Below are positions 50,845 to 60,367 of a DNA stretch of 64,000 nt, in pieces. The notes under the pieces were generated by a model, which saw only the letters and a program-made list of their open reading frames with translations, was not told the origin of the DNA and made no database searches. How positions within the stretch are numbered: the stretch's first letter is position 1; the number at the start of each line of letters is the position of its first letter. The stretch covers positions 1-64,000 of the forward strand of contig JAANMP010000009.1 in the NCBI GenBank assembly GCA_011250595.1. Direction: 5' to 3'. The DNA is from Bacillus sp. MM2020_1 (lineage in GTDB: Bacteria > Bacillota > Bacilli > Bacillales > Cytobacillaceae). The position numbers and the translations under genes were made by a program.

Positions 50845-52911
50845 TTGGATCAATATAAAAAGAAGAAATCTCACTTTCCCTTTCGGCTAAATATCCTTTT
50901 TTTTAGTGTTTTTTTACTTTTTTCAGTTTTAATACTGCGACTTGGCTTTGTTCAAATCGTCTATGGTGAAAATTTTAAAAGGGATTTAGAAAGAAAAGAA
51001 GATATAACGGTCAGTAATCCTGTTCCAAGAGGAAAAATACTTGACCGTGATTATCGGATTATTGTTGATAATGTGCCAAAGAATGCCATCACTTACACGA
51101 ACGAGGGATTTAGCCACCAAGTTATGCTTGAAACCGCAGAAAAATTAGCGAAACTAATCCATAAAAAAACAGACAAGGTAACCGAAAGAGATAAACTCGA
51201 TTTCTGGTTAATAAATAATCCTGACCGTGCGAATGCCAAAATCACGAAGAGTGAAATGGAATTATATTATGCAAAAAAATTAACAGACATGGATATTTAT
51301 AAATTAAAATTAGGACGCATAACAGCTGATGAATTAAAGGAAATAAATAAGGATAAGCTTGAGGCTCTAGCACTTTTTAAAGAGTTCAATAATGGGTACA
51401 AATTTACCACCCAAGTTATAAAAAATGAAGGTGTGACCTCGAAGGAATTGGCAGTTGTGAACGAAAATCTTCAATCTCTTCCGGGTGTAGATACTACAAC
51501 TGACTGGGAGCGTTCCTATTCTTTTGACGGAACCTTAAAGTCTGTGTTAGGTAAAGTAACCAAATCAGATGATGGACTGCCTGCTGAACAATTGGAATAT
51601 TTCTTGGCAAGAGATTACAACCGGAATGACCGTGTCGGCAAAAGCCAGCTTGAATGGCAGTATGAAGATGTTCTTCATGGCTATAAATCAAAAGTAAAAA
51701 ATGTAACCGATAAAACAGGGAATGTCATTGAAAATCATCCCGTATCAAAAGGTAAAAAAGGAAAAGATCTGGTCTTGAGCATTGATATGGATCTACAAAT
51801 GAAGGTTGATCGGATTATTGAGGAAGAACTTTGGGCCGCTAAAAGATATCCCGGGACGTTTTTAACTGACCGAGCCTATGTAGTCTTAATGAACCCGAAA
51901 ACAGGCGAAATCTTATCTATGTCAGGTAAAAAAATAGTTAGAAACAAACAAACTGGCAGAGTCGAAATGGAAGATGATGCCCTAGGGACTTTTACCACCA
52001 CGTATAACGTTGGTTCGACTGTTAAGGGGGCCACGATTTTGACCGGTTATAAAACAGGGGCAATTGCCCCGGGTACTGTTTTTGATGATGCAGGTTTAAA
52101 AATTCAAGCCACACCTTTAAAAAAATCCTATGCTTACTTAGGAAAATTAAATGAAATTAATGCCTTAAAATTATCTTCCAACGTTTATATGTTTCATACC
52201 GCTATTAGAATTGGAAAAGGGCATTATGAGTATGATAAACCGTTAAACTTTAGCTCGAAGGCTTTTGACACGATTAGAAACTCTTTTGCTTCGTTTGGCC
52301 TTGGAACAAGAACTGGAATTGATTTACCGAATGAACAGTCCGGATTTAAAGGTTCCAGCCATCTGCCGGGGTATTTACTTGACCTCGTGATTGGCCAATA
52401 TGATACCTATTCCGCCATGCAATTGGCACAATATGTTTCTACGATTGCGAATGGCGGATATCGGATGCAGCCGCATGTGGTTAAACAAATGCTAGAACCA
52501 AAGGAAGGAAAAGATGAACTAGGGCCGATTGTACAAGAAATCTCTCCAACCGTCCTTAATTCAATTGATGTGAATCCAGATTGGATGTACCGCGTCCAGC
52601 TGGGTTTTAAAAAGGTCATGCAGGAACGTGGCGGGACAGCTTATAAATACTTTAGAAATGCACGCTACTCTCCTGCTGGGAAAACAGGGACTGCCGAAGC
52701 TTTTTATGATGGACCAGAGCGGCATAGGTTTGGTAAGGAGCCTCCTCCCGTAATGAACCTGAGCTTGGTAAGCTATGCACCTAGTACAAATCCTGAAATC
52801 GCCATGGCCGTGATTGTTCCATGGGCATATCAAGGAAAAAAGGACAACCGTGCAAACCTGAAAATTGGCCGCCGTGTTCTGGACACCTATTTTGAGATGA
52901 AAAAAAGATAA
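50845..52911 (+). CDS. Class B penicillin-binding protein (monofunctional transpeptidase)
   Basis: 688 aa. N-terminal membrane helix (about 15-37), PBP dimerisation domain with PRGKILDRDYRIIVDN, and a transpeptidase domain with Ser391 in GSTVKGA, SSN box and KTGTAEAF. Size and N-domain organisation resemble B. subtilis PbpA/PbpH (side-wall elongation). It probably works with MreBCD/RodA. The start is a TTG at 50845 with AAGG four nt upstream. The preceding 267-nt gap holds no other convincing gene. Confidence 0.92.
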   Translation: MDQYKKKKSHFPFRLNILFFSVFLLFSVLILRLGFVQIVYGENFKRDLERKEDITVSNPVPRGKILDRDYRIIVDNVPKNAITYTNEGFSHQVMLETAEKLAKLIHKKTDKVTERDKLDFWLINNPDRANAKITKSEMELYYAKKLTDMDIYKLKLGRITADELKEINKDKLEALALFKEFNNGYKFTTQVIKNEGVTSKELAVVNENLQSLPGVDTTTDWERSYSFDGTLKSVLGKVTKSDDGLPAEQLEYFLARDYNRNDRVGKSQLEWQYEDVLHGYKSKVKNVTDKTGNVIENHPVSKGKKGKDLVLSIDMDLQMKVDRIIEEELWAAKRYPGTFLTDRAYVVLMNPKTGEILSMSGKKIVRNKQTGRVEMEDDALGTFTTTYNVGSTVKGATILTGYKTGAIAPGTVFDDAGLKIQATPLKKSYAYLGKLNEINALKLSSNVYMFHTAIRIGKGHYEYDKPLNFSSKAFDTIRNSFASFGLGTRTGIDLPNEQSGFKGSSHLPGYLLDLVIGQYDTYSAMQLAQYVSTIANGGYRMQPHVVKQMLEPKEGKDELGPIVQEISPTVLNSIDVNPDWMYRVQLGFKKVMQERGGTAYKYFRNARYSPAGKTGTAEAFYDGPERHRFGKEPPPVMNLSLVSYAPSTNPEIAMAVIVPWAYQGKKDNRANLKIGRRVLDTYFEMKKR

Positions 52912-52917
52912 ATTATG

Positions 52918-52950
52918 ATGCGGGTGCCTATGTAGGGCATCCTTTTTATT
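52918..52950 (+). terminator. Probable terminator after the class B PBP gene
   Basis: GGTGCC pairs with GGCATC (one G-U) around a short loop, followed by CTTTTTATTT; located between convergent genes. Confidence 0.55.
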
Positions 52951-52952
52951 TA

Positions 52953-53408
52953 TCATTTTTTTCCGAGCACTGACTTCAATGCACTTTCAATTTCTGCATA
53001 GCCGGTACAGCGGCAGATATTCGATTCGAGCCATTCTTTAATCATATGATCATCGGCATCGGGATGCTTTAGAATTAACGATTGGCAGTTCATAATGAAG
53101 CCGGGGGTACAGTAGCCGCATTGAAACGCAAAATTTTCCACAAAAGCCTTTTGGATAGGGGTATTCTCTAGTCCCTCAATAGTTGTTACTTTTTTTCCAA
53201 CGGCTTCAACGGCCAGCATGAGACATGATTTCATCGGCCATCCTTCTACATTAACGGTACATGCGCCGCAGTCACCGTTTAAACACCCCGGTTTTGCACC
53301 TGTCAAACCGAGTTTGCTTCGAAGTACATATAAAAGCGTATCAGCAGACCTAACCATTACACTCCGATTTTCTCCATTGATTGACATCGTAATGGTGTGG
53401 GATTTCAA
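52953..53408 (-). CDS. Xanthine dehydrogenase family 2Fe-2S subunit
   Basis: 151 aa ferredoxin-like electron-transfer subunit. Plant-type cluster ligands in GCLNGDCGACTVNVEG and the second cluster in FAFQCGYCTPGF plus NICRCTGYAEIE. Start: a TTG at 53408, six nt after AAAGGAGGGG; a frame reaching 53474 overlaps the FAD subunit and has no ribosome site. Third subunit of a three-part molybdenum hydroxylase, like B. subtilis PucE. Confidence 0.9.
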   Translation of the reverse strand: MKSHTITMSINGENRSVMVRSADTLLYVLRSKLGLTGAKPGCLNGDCGACTVNVEGWPMKSCLMLAVEAVGKKVTTIEGLENTPIQKAFVENFAFQCGYCTPGFIMNCQSLILKHPDADDHMIKEWLESNICRCTGYAEIESALKSVLGKK

Positions 53409-53445
53409 AGTACTCCCCTCCTTTAAGTCACTTTTAAAACTAGCG

Positions 53446-54279
53446 TCAAATTCGATCCAACACGGTGAACACATCTGATAATAGATTCCTCAAAACAAAA
53501 AGACGATAGTTTGCTGACCCTTCGACATCATCTAAAATAGGCTTCGGTAGCTTGGAAAGCCCTTCATCAATCCTTAAACTTACAGGGAGATCTCGTTTAT
53601 TTAATGAAGCTTCCAGCTCTTTTGAACGAAATGGAAAGGGGCATAGGCCACTGATGGCAACACGGACTTCCTGACCGATTTTCAAAGCTGCGACAGTAAT
53701 CAACGGATAGCCTGTGTCCCACTGCTGGCGCCGCTTAAAGCTATAAAATGGTGCTGAGATAAACCGAGTTTCTGTTGCTAATTGAATGAGAAATTCACCT
53801 TTTTTTAGTTGAAGCTTTTCAAGAAATAGCTCATGGATAGGTACCATCTTTTTTCCATCCGGACCAACAATTAATACTTGGCTATCAGCAAGTAAAAATG
53901 GCAGGACAGCTTCTCGGTAAAATATCTGAGCGCAGATATTGCCTCCTAAGGTAATCTTCCCTCGTGCCGTATGATCGGCAACTTCACTGGCTGTTTTCGT
54001 TAATAACGGGAAAAGATTTGCTTCTTCAATTTTTGTAAGCGTTAAAGAACTGCCAAGCAGCAAATGATCGGCACTTATCTGCATAACATTGCATTCGGGA
54101 ATACCCTTTATATCAATAACTGCCTCGGTATAAGCTAAATCAATTCTTCCAAGTGTAATTAATTCGGTTCCTCCCGAAAAAAACATTGGCTGCTTGCCGT
54201 GCTGATCTAAATACTGATATAAATCGACTGCTTCTTTCAACGATGTAGGCTTGTAATAATCAAAATCAAAAGGAAGCAT
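53446..54279 (-). CDS. Xanthine dehydrogenase family FAD-binding subunit
   Basis: 277 aa. N-terminal FAD-binding domain (MLPFDFDYYKPTSLKEAV, FFSGGTELI, HTARGKITLGGNICAQ) and CO dehydrogenase flavoprotein C-domain. Passes electrons from the 2Fe-2S subunit to NAD+. Start at the ATG at 54279, overlapping the previous stop by one base (TAATG). Like B. subtilis PucC. Confidence 0.9.
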   Translation of the reverse strand: MLPFDFDYYKPTSLKEAVDLYQYLDQHGKQPMFFSGGTELITLGRIDLAYTEAVIDIKGIPECNVMQISADHLLLGSSLTLTKIEEANLFPLLTKTASEVADHTARGKITLGGNICAQIFYREAVLPFLLADSQVLIVGPDGKKMVPIHELFLEKLQLKKGEFLIQLATETRFISAPFYSFKRRQQWDTGYPLITVAALKIGQEVRVAISGLCPFPFRSKELEASLNKRDLPVSLRIDEGLSKLPKPILDDVEGSANYRLFVLRNLLSDVFTVLDRI

Positions 54280-56603
54280 TATTTTTGTGCCTCCTTTGCT
54301 TTCCAAATCAGCTCTGGAATCAGCGGCAAATGATGCAGTGAAACTCCAGCTGCTGTCGATAATGCATTTCCGAGTGCTGCAGGCATGCCCATTAGACCGT
54401 GCTCACCAACGCCGCGCGCCCCATATGGACCATCGATTTGAGGTGTTTCAACAAATTCGACTAAGTATTCTGGATTCTCTCCGTAGCGAAGTGGCCGATA
54501 GGTTCGAAGTTGGGGGTTCATAACCCTGCCCTGTTCATCAAAATAAAATGTTTCCCGCCCCGCAAAGGCTAGACCCATGCTCATGGCACCCATCACCTGA
54601 CCCAAGGCAGCTTTTTCGTTTAGAACTCGGCCAATGTCAACTACGGTACACGCCTTCAAAAGTCGATAGGTAAAATCCCTTTTATCAAATTCAATTTCCA
54701 CCCCGTAGGCAGCTACCGTCCATTCAGGTCCGGGCTTGCCAGCCCCAGTCTCCGGGTCTAAATGGGTAAGATGACGTAAGATATAATTACCCTTGCCAAT
54801 GATTTGCCCGCCAATGGAATTCCCATTTGGATATTGATACCCATAGCAAATATCTTTAAATGGAAGTCCTATTTTAGGGTCATCTCGTAAAAAGACTCGG
54901 CTATTTGCTACTTCAAGGTCCTCTCTTGGTGCTCTTAAAACCGTAGCAGCGATATCCTTTAACTGCCTTATGACATCATCTGCAGCTTCGAGAAGCGCTC
55001 TTCCCCCCATAAAAGTTCCCCTGCTCGCAACTGTCTTCCAATGCTCCGGAGTTGTTTGCGTATCTACTTCCATCCGGACATAAATTTTATCCACATCCAT
55101 CTTCAGCCGTTCTGCAAGAATTTGGGCAAGGACTGTCTTCGTCCCAGTTCCAATTTCGATTACGCCTGATAGCAAATTTATACTTCCGTCACTATTAAAC
55201 GTTAAAATGACCCCTGAGGGTGCATTTGGATCAATTGTCGATGTTTTCCAGCTGCATGCTATTCCTTTTACCTTGCTTATCCGTTCATTTATTTCTTCGA
55301 TGGGGCCTTGGTCCCACTTCATTAAATCTCTTACTCTCTCGATACATTTTTGCAGATTTCCAACATTGCTTTTATTTAACCGGACCCTTGTTGGGGTCGT
55401 GTTTCCTGGTTTAATCGCATTTAAATAGCGCAGCTTCAATGGGTCGAGCTTTAATTTCTGCGCAAGCAGATCCAAGGTTCTCTCTATGGCAAAGGAAAGT
55501 TCGGAATGACTAAAGCCTCTGAATGGTGCTGCATAGGGGTGGTTTGTATACATGCAATACGAGTCACACCAGACATTTTCAATATGATACGGTCCTGTGC
55601 AATCGACTGCACCTGCCCTTGTTAGATCAATTGCCTTATCGGAATAGGCCCCGCCATCCCACAAAAAGCGAATTTCAGCCGCCTTAATTTTCCCGCTGCT
55701 GTCTGCTCCAAGTTTTATTTTTGCATCTAAACCGATATGACAGGGCGATGTTAGGATATCTTCCTCTCTTGTGTTCAAAATTTCGACCGGTTTTCCGCCA
55801 ACTGCCTTCGATGCTAGATAGGCAAGAATCTCAAGCTGAACAGCAGCTTTCCCGCCATAGGCTCCGCCTACAAGTGGAGTATGGACAATAATTTTCCCTA
55901 TGTCCTCACCAAAATAGTCAGCGATCAGCCTCTTAACCATGAACGGGGCTTGAGAAGATGTGGTAATGATGATATTCCCCTCAGGCAATATCTCCGCAGT
56001 CGCACATCTTGTTTCCATGGCCACATGATCGGAAGGAGAAAAAGAAAAGCTCGCTTCCACCACTGAAGCACTTTCCGACCACCCCTTATCCATCTTCCCC
56101 TTCCGGATTTTAATATGGGTAGCAATATTGGTGTCAGGCACCGGGTGAGAATCAAATTCCTTTTTATACTCGCTCAAGCGTTCATGGACTAACGGGGCCC
56201 CTTTTTCGAATGCTTGAGATGGTGAATTAACGACCGGCAATAATTCATATTGGACCTTAATTAGGTCTGCAGCCCTTTTAGCTTGATTAGGTGAATCAGC
56301 CACTACAAGAGCAACCGTTTCCCCGTGGTAACGAACCTTGTCAAAGGCGATTGGGGGGCGGTCCCGTATTGATTCCCCTGTCAATGGATACTGTTTCCCG
56401 GCGAGTATTGCCCGTACTCCAGGTACCTTTGAAGCCTCCGTTGTGTCTATGTTCACAATTTTCGCATGACCAAAAGGACTAATGACCTTTTTGCCAGACA
56501 GCATCGGAATCGAATGATAGTCATGGGTATATTTCGCCCTTCCTGTCACTTTATCAAGCGCCTCTTTCCGAATGACACTTTTCCCGATCACTTCCAAGCT
56601 CAT
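54279..56603 (-). CDS. Xanthine dehydrogenase family molybdopterin-binding subunit
   Basis: 774 aa, the catalytic large subunit. Seen: a/b hammerhead domain (SVIRKEALDKVTGRAKYTHD), VGGAYGGKAAVQLE, the substrate/Moco stretch APFRGFSHSE, and GARGVGEHGLMGMPAA with the catalytic Glu. Substrate could be hypoxanthine/xanthine or another N-heterocycle or aldehyde; the motif set alone does not decide. Start uncertain: ATG at 56603 touches its GGGAGGG; the TTG two codons later is also well placed. Confidence 0.88.
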   Translation of the reverse strand: MSLEVIGKSVIRKEALDKVTGRAKYTHDYHSIPMLSGKKVISPFGHAKIVNIDTTEASKVPGVRAILAGKQYPLTGESIRDRPPIAFDKVRYHGETVALVVADSPNQAKRAADLIKVQYELLPVVNSPSQAFEKGAPLVHERLSEYKKEFDSHPVPDTNIATHIKIRKGKMDKGWSESASVVEASFSFSPSDHVAMETRCATAEILPEGNIIITTSSQAPFMVKRLIADYFGEDIGKIIVHTPLVGGAYGGKAAVQLEILAYLASKAVGGKPVEILNTREEDILTSPCHIGLDAKIKLGADSSGKIKAAEIRFLWDGGAYSDKAIDLTRAGAVDCTGPYHIENVWCDSYCMYTNHPYAAPFRGFSHSELSFAIERTLDLLAQKLKLDPLKLRYLNAIKPGNTTPTRVRLNKSNVGNLQKCIERVRDLMKWDQGPIEEINERISKVKGIACSWKTSTIDPNAPSGVILTFNSDGSINLLSGVIEIGTGTKTVLAQILAERLKMDVDKIYVRMEVDTQTTPEHWKTVASRGTFMGGRALLEAADDVIRQLKDIAATVLRAPREDLEVANSRVFLRDDPKIGLPFKDICYGYQYPNGNSIGGQIIGKGNYILRHLTHLDPETGAGKPGPEWTVAAYGVEIEFDKRDFTYRLLKACTVVDIGRVLNEKAALGQVMGAMSMGLAFAGRETFYFDEQGRVMNPQLRTYRPLRYGENPEYLVEFVETPQIDGPYGARGVGEHGLMGMPAALGNALSTAAGVSLHHLPLIPELIWKAKEAQK

Positions 56604-56682
56604 CCCTCCCCCCAATTTATTCGGATTTTCTAGATGCTACTTGGTAAATCCAGTTTTACTCAGTTCATACCACAAGTTCCAC

Positions 56683-57696
56683 TCAATCTGGAATTGTCCA
56701 AAGAAGTTGAACTCTTTCATGGACTGGCGTTCTCCACACCTCAACTAATTGGGCAACAATACTAACGGCAATTTCCTCTGGACCCTTTGCTCCAATATTC
56801 CGGCCCACCGGTGAATAAATCCAGTCTGGGACATTATCACGCTTAAGCAGCCTTTTCGTTCTTTCACGCGGTCCTAGTACGCCTAAGTACCTTATATTTT
56901 CCTTACGAACCCACTTTAATATTTCTTGATCCCTCTCAAAATGATGCGTCATAATGACAACATAATCAAAAGGTGAAAAGGAAATTTGCTTCAACAGATT
57001 TTTAGGAAATCCTAACAGGAGCTCCGATGCATTTGGAAAGTATTTCTTCTGACAAAATGCTTCCCGCCAATCGCAAACTGTTACTGAGAATCCTGTTTTC
57101 GCTGCCAGCTCAACAAGCGGTTTTGCGTCTGATCCTGCTCCGAAGACGATAAGTCGCGGCTTGGGCTGATACGTATGCTGGTATATCGAATGAGGTCCGG
57201 GTATGATTCCACTTTTCGATGTAAAAGCAATTTCCGGGATATCCCCTGACCAATTTCCAAACGGATCGCCTTCCTCCTCAATTAACAAATACTCTCCCAA
57301 TTCATCCAGTTTTTTCAACATGATTACCGGTTGGTATCTAGCTAGAGATCTTTTAACAACAAAGAAATCCTCCGTTAATTTTTCAGAAACCGGCTCAAGT
57401 AATATATCAATTGTGCCGTTACAGCCATTCCCCTGACCCCAGCTCATATCGTCTTCATCGGACAGGTGGTATTGAAATAGTTTTGCCTCCTGTTTCTCTA
57501 TCACCTCATCAGCTTTTATGGCCAAGTCTGTTTCCAAACAACCCGCAGTTAACATGCCAATTTGCTTTCCATCTTCAAAGAACAGCATCGCAGAGCCTTC
57601 CCGTTTATAGGCTGATCCTTGGACACGAACAATTGTTGCTAACACCTTCTTGCCTGGTTGACCAATGACTTCTAATATCGGATAAATATCATCCAT
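56683..57696 (-). CDS. XdhC/CoxI family molybdenum-enzyme maturation factor
   Basis: 337 aa. N-terminal XdhC/CoxI domain (VQGSAYKREGSAMLFFEDGKQIGMLTAGCLE) and C-terminal Rossmann domain (RLIVFGAGSDAKPLVELAAKTGFSVTVCDWREAF). The family binds and sulfurates the molybdenum cofactor for insertion into xanthine dehydrogenase-type enzymes. Start at the ATG at 57696, seven nt after GTGGAGG. First gene of the operon, like pucA in B. subtilis, but no pucB (MobA-like) gene follows. Confidence 0.9.
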   Translation of the reverse strand: MDDIYPILEVIGQPGKKVLATIVRVQGSAYKREGSAMLFFEDGKQIGMLTAGCLETDLAIKADEVIEKQEAKLFQYHLSDEDDMSWGQGNGCNGTIDILLEPVSEKLTEDFFVVKRSLARYQPVIMLKKLDELGEYLLIEEEGDPFGNWSGDIPEIAFTSKSGIIPGPHSIYQHTYQPKPRLIVFGAGSDAKPLVELAAKTGFSVTVCDWREAFCQKKYFPNASELLLGFPKNLLKQISFSPFDYVVIMTHHFERDQEILKWVRKENIRYLGVLGPRERTKRLLKRDNVPDWIYSPVGRNIGAKGPEEIAVSIVAQLVEVWRTPVHERVQLLWTIPD

Positions 57697-57887
57697 CGGA
57701 TTCCTCCACTTCAATCTCAAAAAATTCCTATTTTATTTATATAAATTAGAAGCTATTCCTAGAATGATAAATTTTTAAATGGTCCCGCATAAAGTTGTAA
57801 ATAGCCGAAAAAATACTGGTTAGTGGTATGATGATGAATATATTGCAAAAAATAAACTAATCTCGGGGTCCAGCAAAGGATGAAGAC

Positions 57888-59261
57888 ATGAAGAAAAATC
57901 GTGCACTTTTTTTAACAGCAGTTGCTTCTGGAACAATGTTAAATCCACTTAATTCATCAATGATTGCTTTAGCATTACACAGTATTCAAAAGGATTTTCA
58001 GCTTTCCTTTACCACCGTTTCGTGGTTGATTTCGAGCTTTTATTTAGCTAGCGCAGTGGCACAGCCCGTTACAGGTAAGATTGGAGATATTTTTGGGCGA
58101 AAAAAAACGTTTTTAACCGGTCTCATTTTAGTTGCCCTCTCAGCAATTGGTGCACCCCTGTCATCTACCTTTCTCATGTTACTCATCATGAGACTGTTTC
58201 AATCGATTGGGAGCAGCGCCATTTATCCATCAGGGATGGCATTAATTCGGGATCATATCAAAGAAAGACAAGCTTCAGCCCTTGCCGTATTATCAATTTT
58301 TGCATCCGCCATGGTCGCACTTGGGCCAACAATTGGTGGTTTCTTAATTGTTTTAGGTAATTGGCCAGCCATCTTCTGGGTGAATTTCCCTTTTATTATT
58401 CTCAGTTTTCTGCTCGGCTGGTTTTTGTTTCCGAAAGACATTAAACAAGATAAGGCACACATGAAGAAATTATTCTCCAACTTAGATTTTCTCGGAATTG
58501 GCTACTTCGCTTTAGGAATGGTTTTCTTTTTATGGTTTTTATTATCATTTGAAGGGAAAACTTATTATCTTTCGGGGGTTGTTGGAATTCTCTTTTTTGG
58601 TTTATTTGTTTGGAGGGAGTTACGAGTAAAGGAACCATTTATTGATATTCGTATTTTCAAAACACATCCAAAACTGTCTATGGTATATATCCAGTTTATT
58701 TTTTTAAATATCTTTTTCTATTGTTTATTTTTTGGCCTGCCAAGTTATTTTCAAGAGGGGATGGGTTTAAGTGTTGAATTAAGCGGCTTGTTAATGCTAT
58801 TCATGTCTGGAATCAGCATTATTATCTCATCTGTAACAGGAAAATGGATCGACCGATCAGGTGTACACCAGCCGATCATGGTTGGCTCATTTGTCTCCAT
58901 TATTGGCGCGCTGGCTTTTATTCTATTTTTCGTTAATTCTTCCTATTTGGGTATCGGGATTATTTTATCAATCATGGGCTTAAGCTACGGAATTGGAAAT
59001 GTTGTTCTGCAAGTGGCTATGGTAAAAGAGAGTCCTAAAGAAATTATTGGTACCACATCCGGCTTGTTTCAAACCTGCCGATATTTAGGTTCGATTTTAT
59101 CTTCAATCATATTAGGATTAATCTTTGGGAAAGAAGTAACAGCCGAAAATATGAGAATCATTGGGGATGTTTTATTAATAACAGGCATCATCAGCTTTTT
59201 AATGAGCCTCTGGTTCTCTCGGGAGAACCTTAACTTTAGAAAAATGCGGCATGTGCAGTAA
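57888..59261 (+). CDS. MFS transporter, DHA2-type exporter
   Basis: 457 aa, about 12-14 helices. Motif A GKIGDIFGRKKTFLTGLIL, N-terminal NSSMIALALHSIQKDFQLSFTTVSWLISSFYLASAVAQP and motif C ALGPTIGGFLI (antiporter) place it with multidrug/metabolite exporters. Substrate unknown. AAAGGATGAAG precedes the ATG. Monocistronic. Confidence 0.88.
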   Translation: MKKNRALFLTAVASGTMLNPLNSSMIALALHSIQKDFQLSFTTVSWLISSFYLASAVAQPVTGKIGDIFGRKKTFLTGLILVALSAIGAPLSSTFLMLLIMRLFQSIGSSAIYPSGMALIRDHIKERQASALAVLSIFASAMVALGPTIGGFLIVLGNWPAIFWVNFPFIILSFLLGWFLFPKDIKQDKAHMKKLFSNLDFLGIGYFALGMVFFLWFLLSFEGKTYYLSGVVGILFFGLFVWRELRVKEPFIDIRIFKTHPKLSMVYIQFIFLNIFFYCLFFGLPSYFQEGMGLSVELSGLLMLFMSGISIIISSVTGKWIDRSGVHQPIMVGSFVSIIGALAFILFFVNSSYLGIGIILSIMGLSYGIGNVVLQVAMVKESPKEIIGTTSGLFQTCRYLGSILSSIILGLIFGKEVTAENMRIIGDVLLITGIISFLMSLWFSRENLNFRKMRHVQ

Positions 59262-59292
59262 ACCTTTGAGGGGATTTCTTAGCTACTGAATG

Positions 59293-59339
59293 TCATGAGA
59301 ACAAAACTTGCCTTCCCGTTCGAAGTTTTGTCCTCATGA
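59293..59339. other. Long inverted repeat without T-run between convergent genes
   Basis: TCATGAGAACAAAACTT pairs with AAGTTTTGTCCTCATGA (17 bp with one mismatch) around a 13-nt loop. It lies between convergent MFS and hemolysin III genes. There is no clear poly-U on either strand, so it is not a typical intrinsic terminator. It may act as a Rho-type or processing hairpin. Confidence 0.55.
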
Positions 59340-59347
59340 ACAGTTTC

Positions 59348-59995
59348 TTATTTAATCGGTAAAACATAGAACAAAACACAAAAGAAGTGCGCCACACTTG
59401 CTGCTAATACAAATAGGTGCCAGACTGCGTGGTGATAGGCAAACCCGCGCCAAACGTAAAATATGGCTCCGAGTGTATACAGTGCCCCACCAATAATTAA
59501 AAAAGTCATCCCCTGTGGCGCTAAATTATTCACTAATGGTTTCCAAGCAAAGACAATTAACCAACCCATGACCACATACAGCGCCGTGGATGAAAAAAGG
59601 TACTTTTTCACAAAAAAACATTTAAAGACGGTACCAGCAATCGCCAGTCCCCAAACAATTCCAAAAAGTGACCATCCGAGTGTTCCTTTGATGACGACTA
59701 ATAAAAATGGTGTATAGGTACCGGCAATAAAAAAGTATATCGACGAATGGTCAAAGATCTCGAAAATGTCCTTTACCTTTCCTTCGGGGAAGCTATGGAG
59801 CAATGTGGATGACATATAAAGAATAAACATCGTTACACCAAAGATCGTGAAGCTTACGACATGCCATACCGTTCCATATAGTGATGCATAAACAATTAAT
59901 ATAACTAAGGCAGAAATGCTTAATAGTGCTCCAATTCCGTGTGTAACGGAATTTGCTAGTTCCTCTTTCTTTGAAAAAACATGTGTGGCTGCCAA
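59348..59995 (-). CDS. Hemolysin III / TrhA family protein (YqfA-like)
   Basis: 215 aa, seven membrane helices of the PAQR-like hemolysin III family. Conserved features: ELANSVTHGIGALLS near the N-terminus, SSTLLHSFPEGKVKDIFEIFDHSSIYFFIAGTYTPF and the final HHAVWHLFVLAAS. The His/Asp/Ser residues of the putative metal-dependent hydrolase core are present. The start is a TTG at 59995 with AAAGGA ten nt upstream; no in-frame ATG precedes the domain. Confidence 0.9.
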   Translation of the reverse strand: MAATHVFSKKEELANSVTHGIGALLSISALVILIVYASLYGTVWHVVSFTIFGVTMFILYMSSTLLHSFPEGKVKDIFEIFDHSSIYFFIAGTYTPFLLVVIKGTLGWSLFGIVWGLAIAGTVFKCFFVKKYLFSSTALYVVMGWLIVFAWKPLVNNLAPQGMTFLIIGGALYTLGAIFYVWRGFAYHHAVWHLFVLAASVAHFFCVLFYVLPIK

Positions 59996-60204
59996 TAGAA
60001 TTCAATCCTTTCAAGTAAAGCGAGATTCAATTAAATAGAAATGATATTCATGAAAATACCATGATTATCAACCGACGACAATGTACATTTGTCATCTACC
60101 ACAACTAAAAAAGTGAAACTCATCGCTTGGCTTCACTTTCATTTCTATTTCTTAAACTATTAATCTTTCGTTCATAGTTTATTAATAATTATCCAGTAAG
60201 ATTT

Positions 60205-60294
60205 AAATAGGTTCACGGAAGAACCTTAAACCTCCGCCCCCTTAAAATATAGATTTGTTTGAATACCCGGCCCAGTGCCGGGTAATTTTTTTGT
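60205..60294 (+). ncRNA. Candidate small RNA ended by a strong terminator
   Basis: In the 372-nt gap between hemolysin III and the next gene, CCCGGC / GCCGGG around CCAGT with TAATTTTTTTG (60263-60294) is a strong plus-strand terminator, yet no gene ends upstream of it on that strand. Just before it are a small hairpin AGGTTC-ACGGAA-GAACCT and an unpaired C-rich run CCTCCGCCCCC. C-rich unpaired runs are typical of Gram-positive sRNAs that block ribosome sites. The 5' end is not determined. Confidence 0.35.
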
Positions 60295-60367
60295 TTTATG
60301 GAATTAGTATACTTCTTCCAATCCCTGTCAATAACAATACCAATTAAGAAATTAAGAGGTGTTATGT

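Noticed and set aside
50621..50890. 89-codon plus-strand reading frame before the class B PBP
   Set aside because: AT-rich, no ribosome site, low-complexity Phe/Asn/Lys content, and its end overlaps the PBP start in another frame; likely non-coding leader.
57324..57338. Second copy of the TetR-type motif (TACCGGTTGGTAT) in the XdhC gene
   Set aside because: It lies inside a coding region, lacks the left half of the palindrome, and is explained by codons.
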